A DNA stretch of 64,000 bases from the NCBI GenBank assembly GCA_934047225.1, contig CAKOHE010000086.1, positions 1 through 64,000 of the forward strand. Reading direction: 5' to 3'. Shown piece by piece: positions 25,133 to 33,556 of this stretch. The notes beneath the pieces were generated by a model. That model was not told the DNA's origin, searched no databases, and saw only the letters and a program-made list of their open reading frames with translations. The translations under genes were made by a program, and so were the position numbers. This DNA is from Ypsolopha sequella (lineage: Eukaryota > Arthropoda > Insecta > Lepidoptera > Ypsolophidae). Numbering within the stretch: the first letter of the stretch is position 1; the number at the start of each line of letters is the position of its first letter.

Positions 25133-25198
25133 CCGGGGATCGAACCTGGAACCTCAAAATTGCTAGGCTAGCGTTCTACCCCTGAGCTACCGCTGCTT
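25129..25198 (-). mobile_element. tRNA-like SINE head, truncated
   Basis: On the minus strand: 'gcggtagctcaggggtagaa' (A box) then 'ccaggttcgatccccgg' (B box). The SINE body should follow to the left, but that position is occupied by the MITE at 24973-25132. It is not a functional tRNA: no acceptor-stem pairing is seen. Confidence 0.7.
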
Positions 25199-25336
25199 AC
25201 AACCAACGTATGGTAAAAATCTAAATCCTATAAACCAGAGTGTTGAGTGATCTTTCTGATTAATAAATTTTACTTTTTTTGTACGTAAGTGTCAAGTTGG
25301 TACCTCATAACTGCAACTGGAATAATTTATCATAAT

Positions 25337-25604
25337 CTTTTTAGGGTTTAGTACCCTGTCAATCCAAAAACCCTTTTTCTAAACCTATAAGTTTGTACGG
25401 AACCCTCGGTTTGTGGTTCCGACTCGCACTTGGTACTTACTTTAGGTAGGTTATCTCTACAAAGCCTCGATCTCCAGATATCCTTATATTTTGGTAAATA
25501 AATAATTTGAGATACAGGCATTGACTTGTAGAGCCATTTCCATAAAACGCATTACTAGTAGGTATGTTCACTTACGATTCCCCGACGTAGATAACAAAAA
25601 AAAA
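25337..25604 (-). repeat. Lepidopteran-type dispersed repeat, short inverted copy
   Basis: Reverse-complement relative of 18717-19283: the 5' ~120 bp and the 'accctaaaaag' end are kept and the middle is lost. Confidence 0.6.
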
Positions 25605-25640
25605 GCAAATCATGAACATAGTGCATACGAGACGTTATGG

Positions 25641-26065
25641 TTATGAATGAATGGTACACACACACACAGCTGCGCGCGCGCGCCTGAGAGGGACTCGCCC
25701 CGAATCGTAGTTGGGAGCTTTTAGCACCGAACTCTTAAATACAGATAAAATGCAGATAGGTAAATAAAAATTTACTCTTGGAGAGAAAATGCTGTTTAAG
25801 CTTTCTTTTAAATGACGATACAGATGGGCTGTCTCTGATATTACCAGGCAGACTATTCCATAATCGAGTGGCTCGAATTGTAAAGGATTTATAGTAGAAG
25901 CCTGTATTACAAGAAGGTACTTGGAGGGTCCTAATCTGCAGTCATAATGTTGTGAAGTGAAACGAATTGAGCTGTAGTAAGAGATTTGCAAGATCAAGAA
26001 GCGCAATACTTTTTTGCAACACCACGTACTCGAGAGATTTGTTTTGTTAATTAAATTAAACAATT
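25641..26065 (-). mobile_element. 5'-truncated LINE, ORF2 C-terminus
   Basis: On the minus strand the C-terminal block of a non-LTR ORF2 is readable, 'SFTIRATRLWNSLPGNIRD' then 'SSFKRKLKQHFLSK' at about 25760-25900. It is preceded by 'ALLDLANLLLQLNS'-like sequence with an in-frame stop. CA and GC microsatellites lie at the left end (25660-25685). This is a dead fragment. Confidence 0.75.
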
Positions 26066-26194
26066 GTTAATTTCGCGCTCGTTAAATGCCCTTTCAATTG
26101 ATACTAAATAGTTCCCTTATAATTGGTTCCAATTATGAATGAAAGTTGTTTGAAGTTATTTTTTCAAAAGGTGCGATATTTTTGACGCAGAGTG

Positions 26195-26577
26195 TATATA
26201 CAAATACAAATACAAATACAAATAATTTATTATCCTCATAAAAAATGCAGCATCAATAATGAAGTATTAAATTTACCCTGAACTGAGAAAAAAAACCCGC
26301 CTCTCAGGGTAAAAGTCCACATAAAATAAATATAATTGAAATTTTGATACATCGGCAATCATAAACCTAAATAACATGACATTTTAAATTGAGAAATTTA
26401 CATTTACATGCACAACATTATATATTAACAACTAAAACTAAAACTAAACATGCATTATTTAAATTTTTATGCATCTGATAACACAAAGTAGAATTAAAAA
26501 TTAAGATTTAGAAATTTGAAATTTATATTGATAAGTAATTAACAGTAATTTCAATATTCACATCATGACTATATGAA
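26195..26577 (-). mobile_element. Short non-autonomous retroelement with (TTTGTA)n tail, copy 1
   Basis: On the minus strand it ends in a tail of TTTGTAT repeats. It is homologous over its whole length, in the opposite orientation, to 60157-60535. Both copies start at the same base ('actatatga' on this copy's 5' side). A shared 5' end argues for a defined short element (SINE-like) rather than a randomly truncated LINE. No tRNA-like boxes are seen. Confidence 0.65.
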
Positions 26578-26854
26578 GCCACGGTCACTCATTGACATGG
26601 TTGTTCTTCATGAAAGAGTCGTGTGACTTATGGGAAAAATTACTGGGGGGATAATATGACATTTGACAGCTTTGACATTCAGTTTCTGACATTTGACAGC
26701 TGAAAGTTTGACATTAATGAAATGTGATCAGTGACCCCAAAAACTCCCAGAAAGCGAGATTTTTAAATATAAAAACACGTCTAAATCGCTTGTTTTCTGA
26801 ACGTTCCGGTCCCGCCAAAAAGGCAGACTTGTAAAATGAGAGCATTGAAGTAGC
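26578..26854. other. Unassigned; contains 'gacatttgacagct' repeats
   Basis: Two to three copies of a tgacatttgacagct motif at 26660-26705. No gene. Confidence 0.4.
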
Positions 26855-27058
26855 CCCTCTATTCTGTATCTTTGGTTGCCAACTGGACTGGGTGCCTGTC
26901 ATCAAAAACATAGTTTAAAATTTCGGTATTTTACTATTTAAGGACTGTATCGTCACTTCAAGTGCGAACATATCTTTAGACAATCGGAATTCGACAGTAT
27001 ATCTATGTTTTTGATGATAGACACCTAGTCCAGATGGCAACTAAAGATACATAAAAGA
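26855..27058. mobile_element. MITE, single-copy relative of the palindromic dimer
   Basis: Ends pair over ~55 bp: 'ctgtatctttggttgccaac' on the left, 'ggcaactaaagatacat' on the right, with shared 'catcaaaaacatag' blocks. It equals one arm of 10624-11090. Confidence 0.75.
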
Positions 27059-27120
27059 GTCGCTGGACAGATTTCGCCTTAATTTACATTGAATAAATAA
27101 AAAAAAAATGTTTCTTTCAG

Positions 27121-27202
27121 TGATCTGACGACGGAAGACAGCATAGAGCCACCGTATGACATTCTACTTGACATAATCAAGGACGTAGGATTTATTATTT
27201 TG
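27121..27202 (+). CDS. Orphan exon-like segment, product unknown
   Basis: A pyrimidine tract and acceptor tttctttcag precede 82 nt. These are open in one frame (one base plus 27 codons) and end exactly at a consensus donor TTG|GTAAGTT, phase 0. The peptide contains EDSIEPPYDILLDIIKDVGF followed by IIL: an acidic start and then an amphipathic-to-hydrophobic stretch that could begin a membrane helix. I do not recognise the family. It does not fit TMTC, Rpn7 or LPCAT. The good splice sites on both sides and the lack of stops in this frame favour a real exon of a gene with very long introns, but chance cannot be excluded at this length. Confidence 0.45.
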
Positions 27203-27751
27203 GTAAGTTAACCTTTTGTACTATGAAACACTTGTCGCATTTAACACCACGCATCGCCCGCAGCGATTAACTGTGCAACGGGTTGCGGCGATGGATGTGT
27301 GATAAACGACCATTTTTTAACTGTCAAAATGACAGATCATATAGAGCTACAAACTTATCTGTTCCAGTGGGCCAAAGTAAAATAGCTTCTATATTCACTG
27401 TGTGACAGTCTTCGCCACCGCAACAGATAAGTTTGTTACATACTCCGTAAGGAACGCATTTCCACTACATTCACTATACTTTGATGTTTATCTTGCCATA
27501 CCCAACATTAACTTCCGTAAAACATAGCTTGATTAGAATGGCAGCTGTAAGGATTACCAACGCCACAACTTTATACCAGCGGCTAAAAACGAACTATTTT
27601 TAACAAACGCTTTTCTGTGCAAAAAAAATATATAAATATAAGAGTTATATGAGTGTAGAAATAAAAAAGTTAAGTATATAAAGGTGTGTAATATGTTAAT
27701 CTGTTGTTATTTAAGACATAAAAATTGAAATATATTTACTGACACACTAAG
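27203..27751. other. Unassigned stretch with hairpin repeats
   Basis: Inverted repeats 'tacaaacttatctgttc' and 'aacagataagtttgtta' (about 27347-27440), with 'cgcatcgcccgcagcg'/'gttgcggcgatgg' outside, suggest a small MITE. No gene. Confidence 0.45.
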
Positions 27752-27976
27752 CCCCGGTTTCTGAAAGGCCAATCAAAGTTAACAGTAGATTAAAAAAACT
27801 TTAACCGCAAATAACGGTGAAAATAAAGCATTTATGAAGTCTGAATAGTGATGAATCAATAATTAACTTGGTTAATTTTTGATTTCAATGTAAAATTCCC
27901 CTTTTTTCTGGCTTAATCCGCAGGTAATTATTTTTTAATCTACTGTGAACATTGATTGGCCTTTCAGAAACCGGGG
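27752..27976. mobile_element. MITE with CCCCGGTTTCTGAAAGGCC inverted ends
   Basis: About 225 bp. Left end ccccggtttctgaaaggcca, right end its complement ('ggcctttcagaaaccggggg'). TAAG is present outside both ends and may be the target duplication. Inner arms also pair ('agtagattaaaaaa'). Confidence 0.75.
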
Positions 27977-28899
27977 GTAAGTGTATCAATATAAGTTCTC
28001 AACAAATCTTTAAATTATCATTTTCTGATATCAAGAATTTTTCGAGAAAAAACAAAACTCTTTTATGATTAATTTGTTGTCCCTATGTTTGTCTGTTTGT
28101 CCGTTTGTCTAGGCAATTTTTCTGGGCAAAATCAATAAATGCCAATATTTACGCCCTGTAAAACATACATATTATAACGTTTTATGGCCTTTTATTTAAC
28201 TTTTTCATACAAATTTTCTCCTTATGAAAATATAGAGATCAACACTTGACATAATATTTTGCATTTGAAAGAAAGCACAGAAAGGAACTGTAGAACAAAC
28301 AATGTAAAAGAAATAAAAACCATATCGTTCTATTCTAAAGGTATTAATAATCTACTGTTTGTTCAATGTGGCGATAGCTTTGTTTATTATAATTTTTTTC
28401 CTTGTTAGTAAGATAACAAATATTTTCATACAAGGTTGTCCGCTTAAGGGTTATTTCTCCGAATTTGTAACAAAATATTAAGGCTAGACGGTAAAACTTA
28501 CGCGCGCGAGATTTGGATTCTTACAATTGTTGTAGCTGTTTCGGTCATTCGCGGCCGGCACGAGCGCGCCCTCCCCCCGCGCCCCGCTCCCTGCTCCGCA
28601 CTTGTTCATTTTGTACTCACAGCTTACTCTTAGATCCAGATCAGGACATCCTTTCGTACTTTCGTTTTTAGTGCCTTTGGTTATTTAATTCAAAAGAAAC
28701 AACATGCAAAATAAAAAATGAATGATCTCCTGTTCCTGTTTATCTAACGAACACAATATAATAGTATGTTAAATATTTTTGACGATTGCTGTGTTATATG
28801 AGTAACTAAATGGATATTTACTGTGAAATACAATACATATTTATACTAACCTGTTAAGTTTATAACCCTTTTTTACATCTTTTTTTTCGTTTTGCTGAT
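27977..28899. other. Unassigned stretch
   Basis: A GC-rich patch (28540-28610) stands out from AT-rich surroundings but has no recognisable coding frame. A TTTGTCTGTTTGTCC-type microsatellite lies at 28090-28112. Confidence 0.4.
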
Positions 28900-29475
28900 A
28901 AACGTACCTTTCCTTTTTTTACCTCGTCGATATAATCATCTGAAATGTATAGTAATAAAATTAAGTACCAGTATTGTTTATCCGAATTTTACTTATGTTT
29001 TCTTAGTTTACTGTTTTGTATATGATCTTTTGATTAAACAGAAAAAATCTCTCAGAAGCGGCAGCATAAATATTTTAACTCCTGTATAGGGTCAAATTAT
29101 AATGTGTCCTTATGTAAATTTAATATTTAAATTTTTCGTTTATTATTATATTTAATAATCCTATACTTCTGATTATAATTTTAATAACTTTTTTTTTAAA
29201 GTTTAATAAAAAAACGGATAAACTTATCAGATAAACGATATAATATATAAATATCAAATAACTTTGCAGATAAACGAAAGTCTGCTTTTGAACTTTGCCG
29301 ATCATCCTTAATAGATAGTTATTAAATTTAGCCCCAGTAGTAGTTATCTGAATATTACCTTTATTTCCGCAGTTCACTTTTTTATGTGATCTATTAGTTT
29401 CATAGAATAATCTCTCAGAATAAAAAGGGACTACATAATTATTTTTACTCCTGTATAGGATCAAATTATTTTGCA
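28900..29475. repeat. Diverged duplication (two ~200-bp copies)
   Basis: 28900-29100 and 29271-29470 share ordered blocks: 'tatctgaat/tatccgaat', 'agtttactgtttt', 'tctctcagaa', 'actcctgtataggatcaaat'. They are ~70% alike by eye and in the same orientation. Confidence 0.6.
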
Positions 29476-29544
29476 AACCTAAAACAGACATAGGTACTAA
29501 TCGTCGTTATGAACAGTTTTTGTAATAGAGGCTGAAATGAAATA

Positions 29545-29645
29545 CTTTTTAGGGTTCTGTGCCTCAGAATGAAAAAGACGGAACCCTTATAGGATCACTT
29601 TGTTGTCTATCTGTCTGTTATTTTCTCGCTGTCTGTCATCATGCG
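29545..29645 (+). repeat. 'agggttc…ggaacccttataggatcac' dispersed repeat
   Basis: The block 'cggaacccttataggatcac' followed by TTTGTTGTCTATCTGTCTG is a common lepidopteran dispersed repeat, related to the ends at 19260 and 25345. Confidence 0.5.
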
Positions 29646-29787
29646 GAGCTTTTTGCATTTTACATAATATGCCTCTATTAGCTTTTTATTTAGAATTACA
29701 CAATATAACTTTAAATATATACAACAAATAAAAGAAAATTTTAAACTTGAAATATATTTCGGCCCTTAGTGCCGTCATCAGTCAAGT

Positions 29788-30008
29788 ATTAAAAAAATTA
29801 CAAATATACCATAGTAATAAAAAATTAAAAGTAAAAAAACAATTTTTTTTTTAATTAACCTATATGCTCTTATGTATTATGATTTAAAATGTTCTTGTAC
29901 TCGTCCACAAATTCTTATATCAAATAATAAAAGTTTGTGGACAAGTACAAATATTGTCTTTTTTATTTTTTATTACTATGGTATATTTGTAATTTTTTTA
30001 ATACTTTT
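29788..30008. mobile_element. Small foldback element
   Basis: 'aagtattaaaaaaattacaa' with 'ataccatagtaataaaaaat' on the left is mirrored by its complement on the right (29955-30007). The inner arms 'cttgtactcgtccacaaa' and 'tttgtggacaagtac' also pair. It abuts the copia LTR. Confidence 0.7.
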
Positions 30009-30009
30009 C

Positions 30010-30180
30010 AGGTAGATCTCGTCGAGCCCTGATATTTATGATAATAAATGAAACGTCATTGTCCAGCTAGTGACCAGAGGGAACTACTTTTATTGAATAG
30101 ACAATCAATCATGTTTTAGATAGTTACATAGAACCGTCCATAGATGGCGCTATGGGTTACATTTTGATATTAAATTAACA
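30010..30180 (-). mobile_element. Ty1/copia 3' LTR
   Basis: On the minus strand it starts TGTTAATTTAATATC directly after the polypurine tract agtgggggtg. It contains an AATAAA signal ('attcaataaaag') and ends near 30010 ('gagatctacctg'). About 171 bp. No matching 5' LTR is in the window. Confidence 0.7.
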
Positions 30181-30215
30181 CCCCCACTATATCAAAACAT
30201 GCAACAAACATCACC

Positions 30216-31016
30216 CTAAACTATAACAATACCCAATCCTTCCAAGAAAGTATAATGTTTCACTGCACACAGACTTTTTGTCAACAAATCAGCTGGCATA
30301 TTAGCTGTAGGCATAAAAATTATATTTATAATTTTGTTAGCTATACATTCTCTACAAAAATGATACCTCACATCAATATGCTTTGATCTTTTATGAAAAA
30401 TTGGATTAACTGACAGCTTCTGTGCACTCTGACTGTCATTAAACAAAGATATTGTGTACATTTCATTTGTAATTTCATATTGCAGGTTTCTGATATAAAT
30501 TGCTTCCTTACAAGCGTCAGTAATACCCATGTATTCTGCCTCAGTGCTAGATAGAGCCACTGTTTTCTGCTTCTTACATTCCCAAGAAATTACACAACCC
30601 GATAGAACAAAACAAAAACCAGTATATGATCTTCGATCTAAACTGTTGCTGGCCCAGTCAGCATCAACATAACCTTTTATTTCAGTACAACCCTCTTTAG
30701 AATACTTCAAACCAAAATTCTTAGTCTTTTTTAAATACTTAAGTACCCTTTTTGCATATAACCAGTGTTCATCGTTATGACAGTTATTAAATTGACTCAA
30801 ATATCCAACAGAATAAGCAATATCAGGCCTAGTCAGCACTGCCAAATACATCAGGCTACCTATTAGTTGCTGGTATGGCACTTGATGTGTAATATTCTGA
30901 CCTTTAACCAAGTTCAATTTACTCTCCATTGGAGTGTCTACAGTTTTACAATCTGTCATACTGAATTTGCATAACAACTGATCAATATAGTCTTCTTGAC
31001 TTAAAGTTACAATTAC
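30216..31016 (-). pseudogene. Ty1/copia Pol, RT C-terminus and RNase H (5'-truncated)
   Basis: A single open frame encodes the end of the copia reverse transcriptase (CKFSMTDCKTVDTPM; 'YQQLIGSLMYLAVLTRPDIA') and a complete RNase H. RNase H acidic residues are visible in YVDADWASNS, LSSTEAEYMG and FNDSQSA, with HIDVRYHF and 'MPADLLTKSL' near the C-terminus as in copia polyproteins. The frame is undamaged over ~265 codons, so the copy is young. It stops abruptly at about 31016 next to a 16-base G run, and gag, protease, integrase and most of RT are missing. The polypurine tract and LTR follow at 30181-30010. The element cannot move by itself. Confidence 0.93.
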
Positions 31017-31593
31017 AATGGAGATACGGGCCGTTACGGGGGGGGGGGGGGGGCTAGGCCTCGGCGAGACCTTTTCTTAGACACTTGACATTTAAACATT
31101 TAAACGTTTTGACATTTAAAAAAAAATAAAATACTTTTTTGACACCCTATGGACCGACCCCTAGGGATGTACCACCTTCCGTTCCGAAGATATGGCCAAA
31201 ACAATTTTTTTTCGGTACATCCTTTAAAAAAAAAGGCAATTTTTCCCATCCCTAGTGATCGAGGACATCCCGAGGAACTGCGCACGCTCGCGCTTCGCGC
31301 TCGCGTGCTTATTCCGGCGAACTTCGCCCGCTCGCGCTTCGCGTTCGCGGGCTCGTTCTGTCAATAATGTCAAAAATGTAAATTTTTCCCATCCCTAGTA
31401 CCCAGGTACATTTGAACAAACGTTTTTCTTATTTTAACTTCTAATCGCGATAGTTTTCCTGACAAACAATGGGGTCTCATCCTTCGCTCTGGAGGGCTTT
31501 AGCTACGTAACCCTAAAAAAAAACAGCCAGACTACAAATCGGAAACTTAATTTCTAAAGACGTATTAAATTAATTTAAAACATAACTTTGCAG
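31017..31593. other. G-run and 'ctagggatgg' repeat region
   Basis: A 16-base G run (31038-31053) marks the broken copia edge. Between 31168 ('ctagggatgt') and 31399 ('catccctag') the ends are inverted and the middle holds 'cgctcgcgcttcgcg' hairpins (31285-31350), probably a nested MITE. No gene. Confidence 0.5.
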
Positions 31594-31778
31594 GTACAAT
31601 CATCCAATACTGCGTGTTGGCCTGCGCCCTTGCACTCGAGCGTCACGCCTTGCAGTCAGCCCTTCGGCGCCAGGGAGCGGCGGTGCAGGCAGGCTCTTCG
31701 ATCACGTTTCTCTGAGCTAAGGGAGTCGAGTCCCTTCACGAATGCCGTTACGCTGACTTCATGAAGAGTCTTGCTTGG
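31594..31778 (+). pseudogene. Exon resembling 26S proteasome subunit Rpn7/PSMD6 with an in-frame stop
   Basis: Rpn7 (PSMD6) is a PCI-domain subunit of the proteasome lid. Between acceptor ctttgcag|gt and donor TGG|GTATGT there are 185 nt. After two bases, 61 codons run to the donor in one frame with a single TGA at 31713. Near the end, VESLHECRYADFMKSLAW resembles the family's SLYECRY..F..SLA.V block. Upstream, CALALERHAL and QGAAVQ align in order and spacing with the preceding family segment (…SLKRPDL…KGAEI…). Around the stop, the other frame reads ELRE, like the conserved VREYL, so two compensating indels are plausible. No other Rpn7 exon is visible, so this may be a dead or captured fragment. 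Confidence 0.5.
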
Positions 31779-31871
31779 GTATGTGTAATATTTGTGTCTA
31801 GAAAGTAACCGATTACGACAGCATTGAACTGAACTAATTAAACTATGCAAGACAGAATTAAGAATAATCTG

Positions 31872-32660
31872 GTATTAGCCAACCGATTCGTTAGTTTACA
31901 AAACATTGCAAACTAACGAATCGGTTGGCTAACAATTTTGTAATTTTTCAATGCAAGTGCTCGTAAAGAAAGGCCCACTTTTTATGCATCAAAACCGAAC
32001 AGAAAGTCGACTAATAGGGCTTTATTATTATTTTGTTTTTAATTTATTTTCGAGAAGTTGGCTAACCTGCAACCTTTCCTGTGTACCATAAATGTTATAC
32101 ATTTTTTTCCACTGTTTAACTGCTCTGGATACAGTCCTTTTGAGCCAATCATTAACTTGCAAAATTGTAACAATGTAACTTTCAACTTTAATAATTATAG
32201 TAGTTTATGCTACTAGGGCGCAAAGGAATAAATTACGAGGACGATTTAAAACACGAGCGTAGCGAGTGTTTTAAACGTAACCGAGTAATTTATTGCTTTT
32301 ACGCCCGTGTATCATACTACATTTTTCAATGCATAGTGTGAGGAAATGAAAACAAATATAATCTTGTGAACTTTAAATTATAATTGGCTCAAAAGGACTG
32401 TATCCAGAGCCGTTAAACAGTGGAAAAAAAAGTGTAACGTCTATGGTACACAGGAAAGGCTGCAGGTTAGCCAACCATTGTAAACAAATTAAAAAAAAAA
32501 TAATAATAAAGCCCTAGGGCAAAATAATCGACTTTTTGTTCGGTTTTGATGCATAAAAAGTGGGCCTTTACGAGCACATGCATTGAAAAATTGTTTTCTT
32601 TGATTATATTTGTTTTATTTCCTCACACTATGCATTGAAAAACGTATATAGTATGATACA
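31872..32660. mobile_element. Nested foldback repeat
   Basis: 31872-31934 is a hairpin ('ttagccaaccgattcgttag' and complement). The arms 31944-32160 and 32378-32598 are inverted copies ('aggcccactttttatgcatc', 'ctggatacagtccttttgag'). Between them an inner hairpin contains 'aaaacacgagcgtagcgagt'. Pieces of the inner part recur at 32600-32670 ('cacactatgcattgaaaaa', 'gtatgatacacgggcgtaa'). Confidence 0.7.
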
Positions 32661-32689
32661 CGGGCGTAACAGCAATACATTACACACAG

Positions 32690-32935
32690 AGCCACAGCCT
32701 CTCTGTTCGTACCTAACAATTACCTTCGTGCTCGACATCACCATCTGCTCTGCGCACCGCGTGCGAGCACGGTAGCTAGAGCCCAGTCCCCTCTGCCACG
32801 TGCCATAAATGTCCTAAACACCTTACTGTCAACAAGGCCACAGGTCGATCTATTTGCGGATGAGTTATTCCATATTTTCCGTGAGTGTTTAAATTTTTGC
32901 GAAAGCAAAAGTGTGAACGTTTAATTTAAGTTTTG
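32690..32935 (+). mobile_element. LINE ORF2 C-terminal fragment
   Basis: The plus-strand frame reads RARHHHLLCAPRASTVARAQ, SPLPRAINVLNTLL and 'PQVDLFADELFHIF' to a stop, the typical extreme C-terminus of a lepidopteran non-LTR ORF2. It is 5' truncated. Confidence 0.7.
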
Positions 32936-33265
32936 TTTATATGTAGATTTATGTTAAAATGTTTGTTTTTTTTTTTTTTTTCTTTGATATATACTAGATC
33001 CTAAGTAAAGAAAAAAATATATATATGTATACTTACCTACCTAATTTATACAGTGCAATGGTCTCCTGTAATGCTGCGGTTACGTTTAAAACACTCGCTA
33101 CGCTAATTCCTTTTCGCCCTTGTAGCAAAACCACTATTAATTTTTTTTTGGTTGTTTAGAAAAGCATCCAAATATGTCAAAGTATTTACATTTACTCAGT
33201 ACAGCGAAAATATTTGTAATGTTCAAAAATATCCCATCATTATACTTCGTTGAGATTTTTATGTA
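32936..33265. other. LINE 3' UTR and unassigned sequence
   Basis: A T-rich run (32961-32983) and a TA microsatellite (~33015) follow the LINE fragment. 'aaaacactcgctacgctaat' repeats part of the inner foldback at 32255. No gene. Confidence 0.4.
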
Positions 33266-33376
33266 CAGTGGAGACCGCATCAAGTAAGACACATTGGACT
33301 TTGTACCTATCTTATATTCTTCTCTGTAGGGCCTAATGTCCAACTGCAAGTGTATAGCTTGATGTGGTCTCCACTG
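33266..33376. mobile_element. Tc1/mariner-type mini-MITE
   Basis: 111 bp with ends CAGTGGAGACCGCATCAAG and CTTGATGTGGTCTCCACTG, flanked by TA on both sides (33264-33265, 33377-33378). Confidence 0.85.
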
Positions 33377-33556
33377 TACCTGGACTCCTAGACCAATTTA
33401 TTATTTTAGGAGCCGAAAGATGCACGACTCAATATTGCTTCTTATTTAACCTGCCACTACGTAAGAGCTGTATTTCATGGTTTTTCATTTGTAAGAGTAA
33501 TGTTTTTTTTCAAGATGTTAGTCCTTTGTTTTCATGAGTCAATAAAGTTCCCACGG

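Noticed and set aside
25129..25198. A possible real tRNA gene on the minus strand
   Set aside because: A and B boxes are good, but the sequence lacks acceptor-stem pairing and the head repeats at 19500-19573, which marks a SINE.
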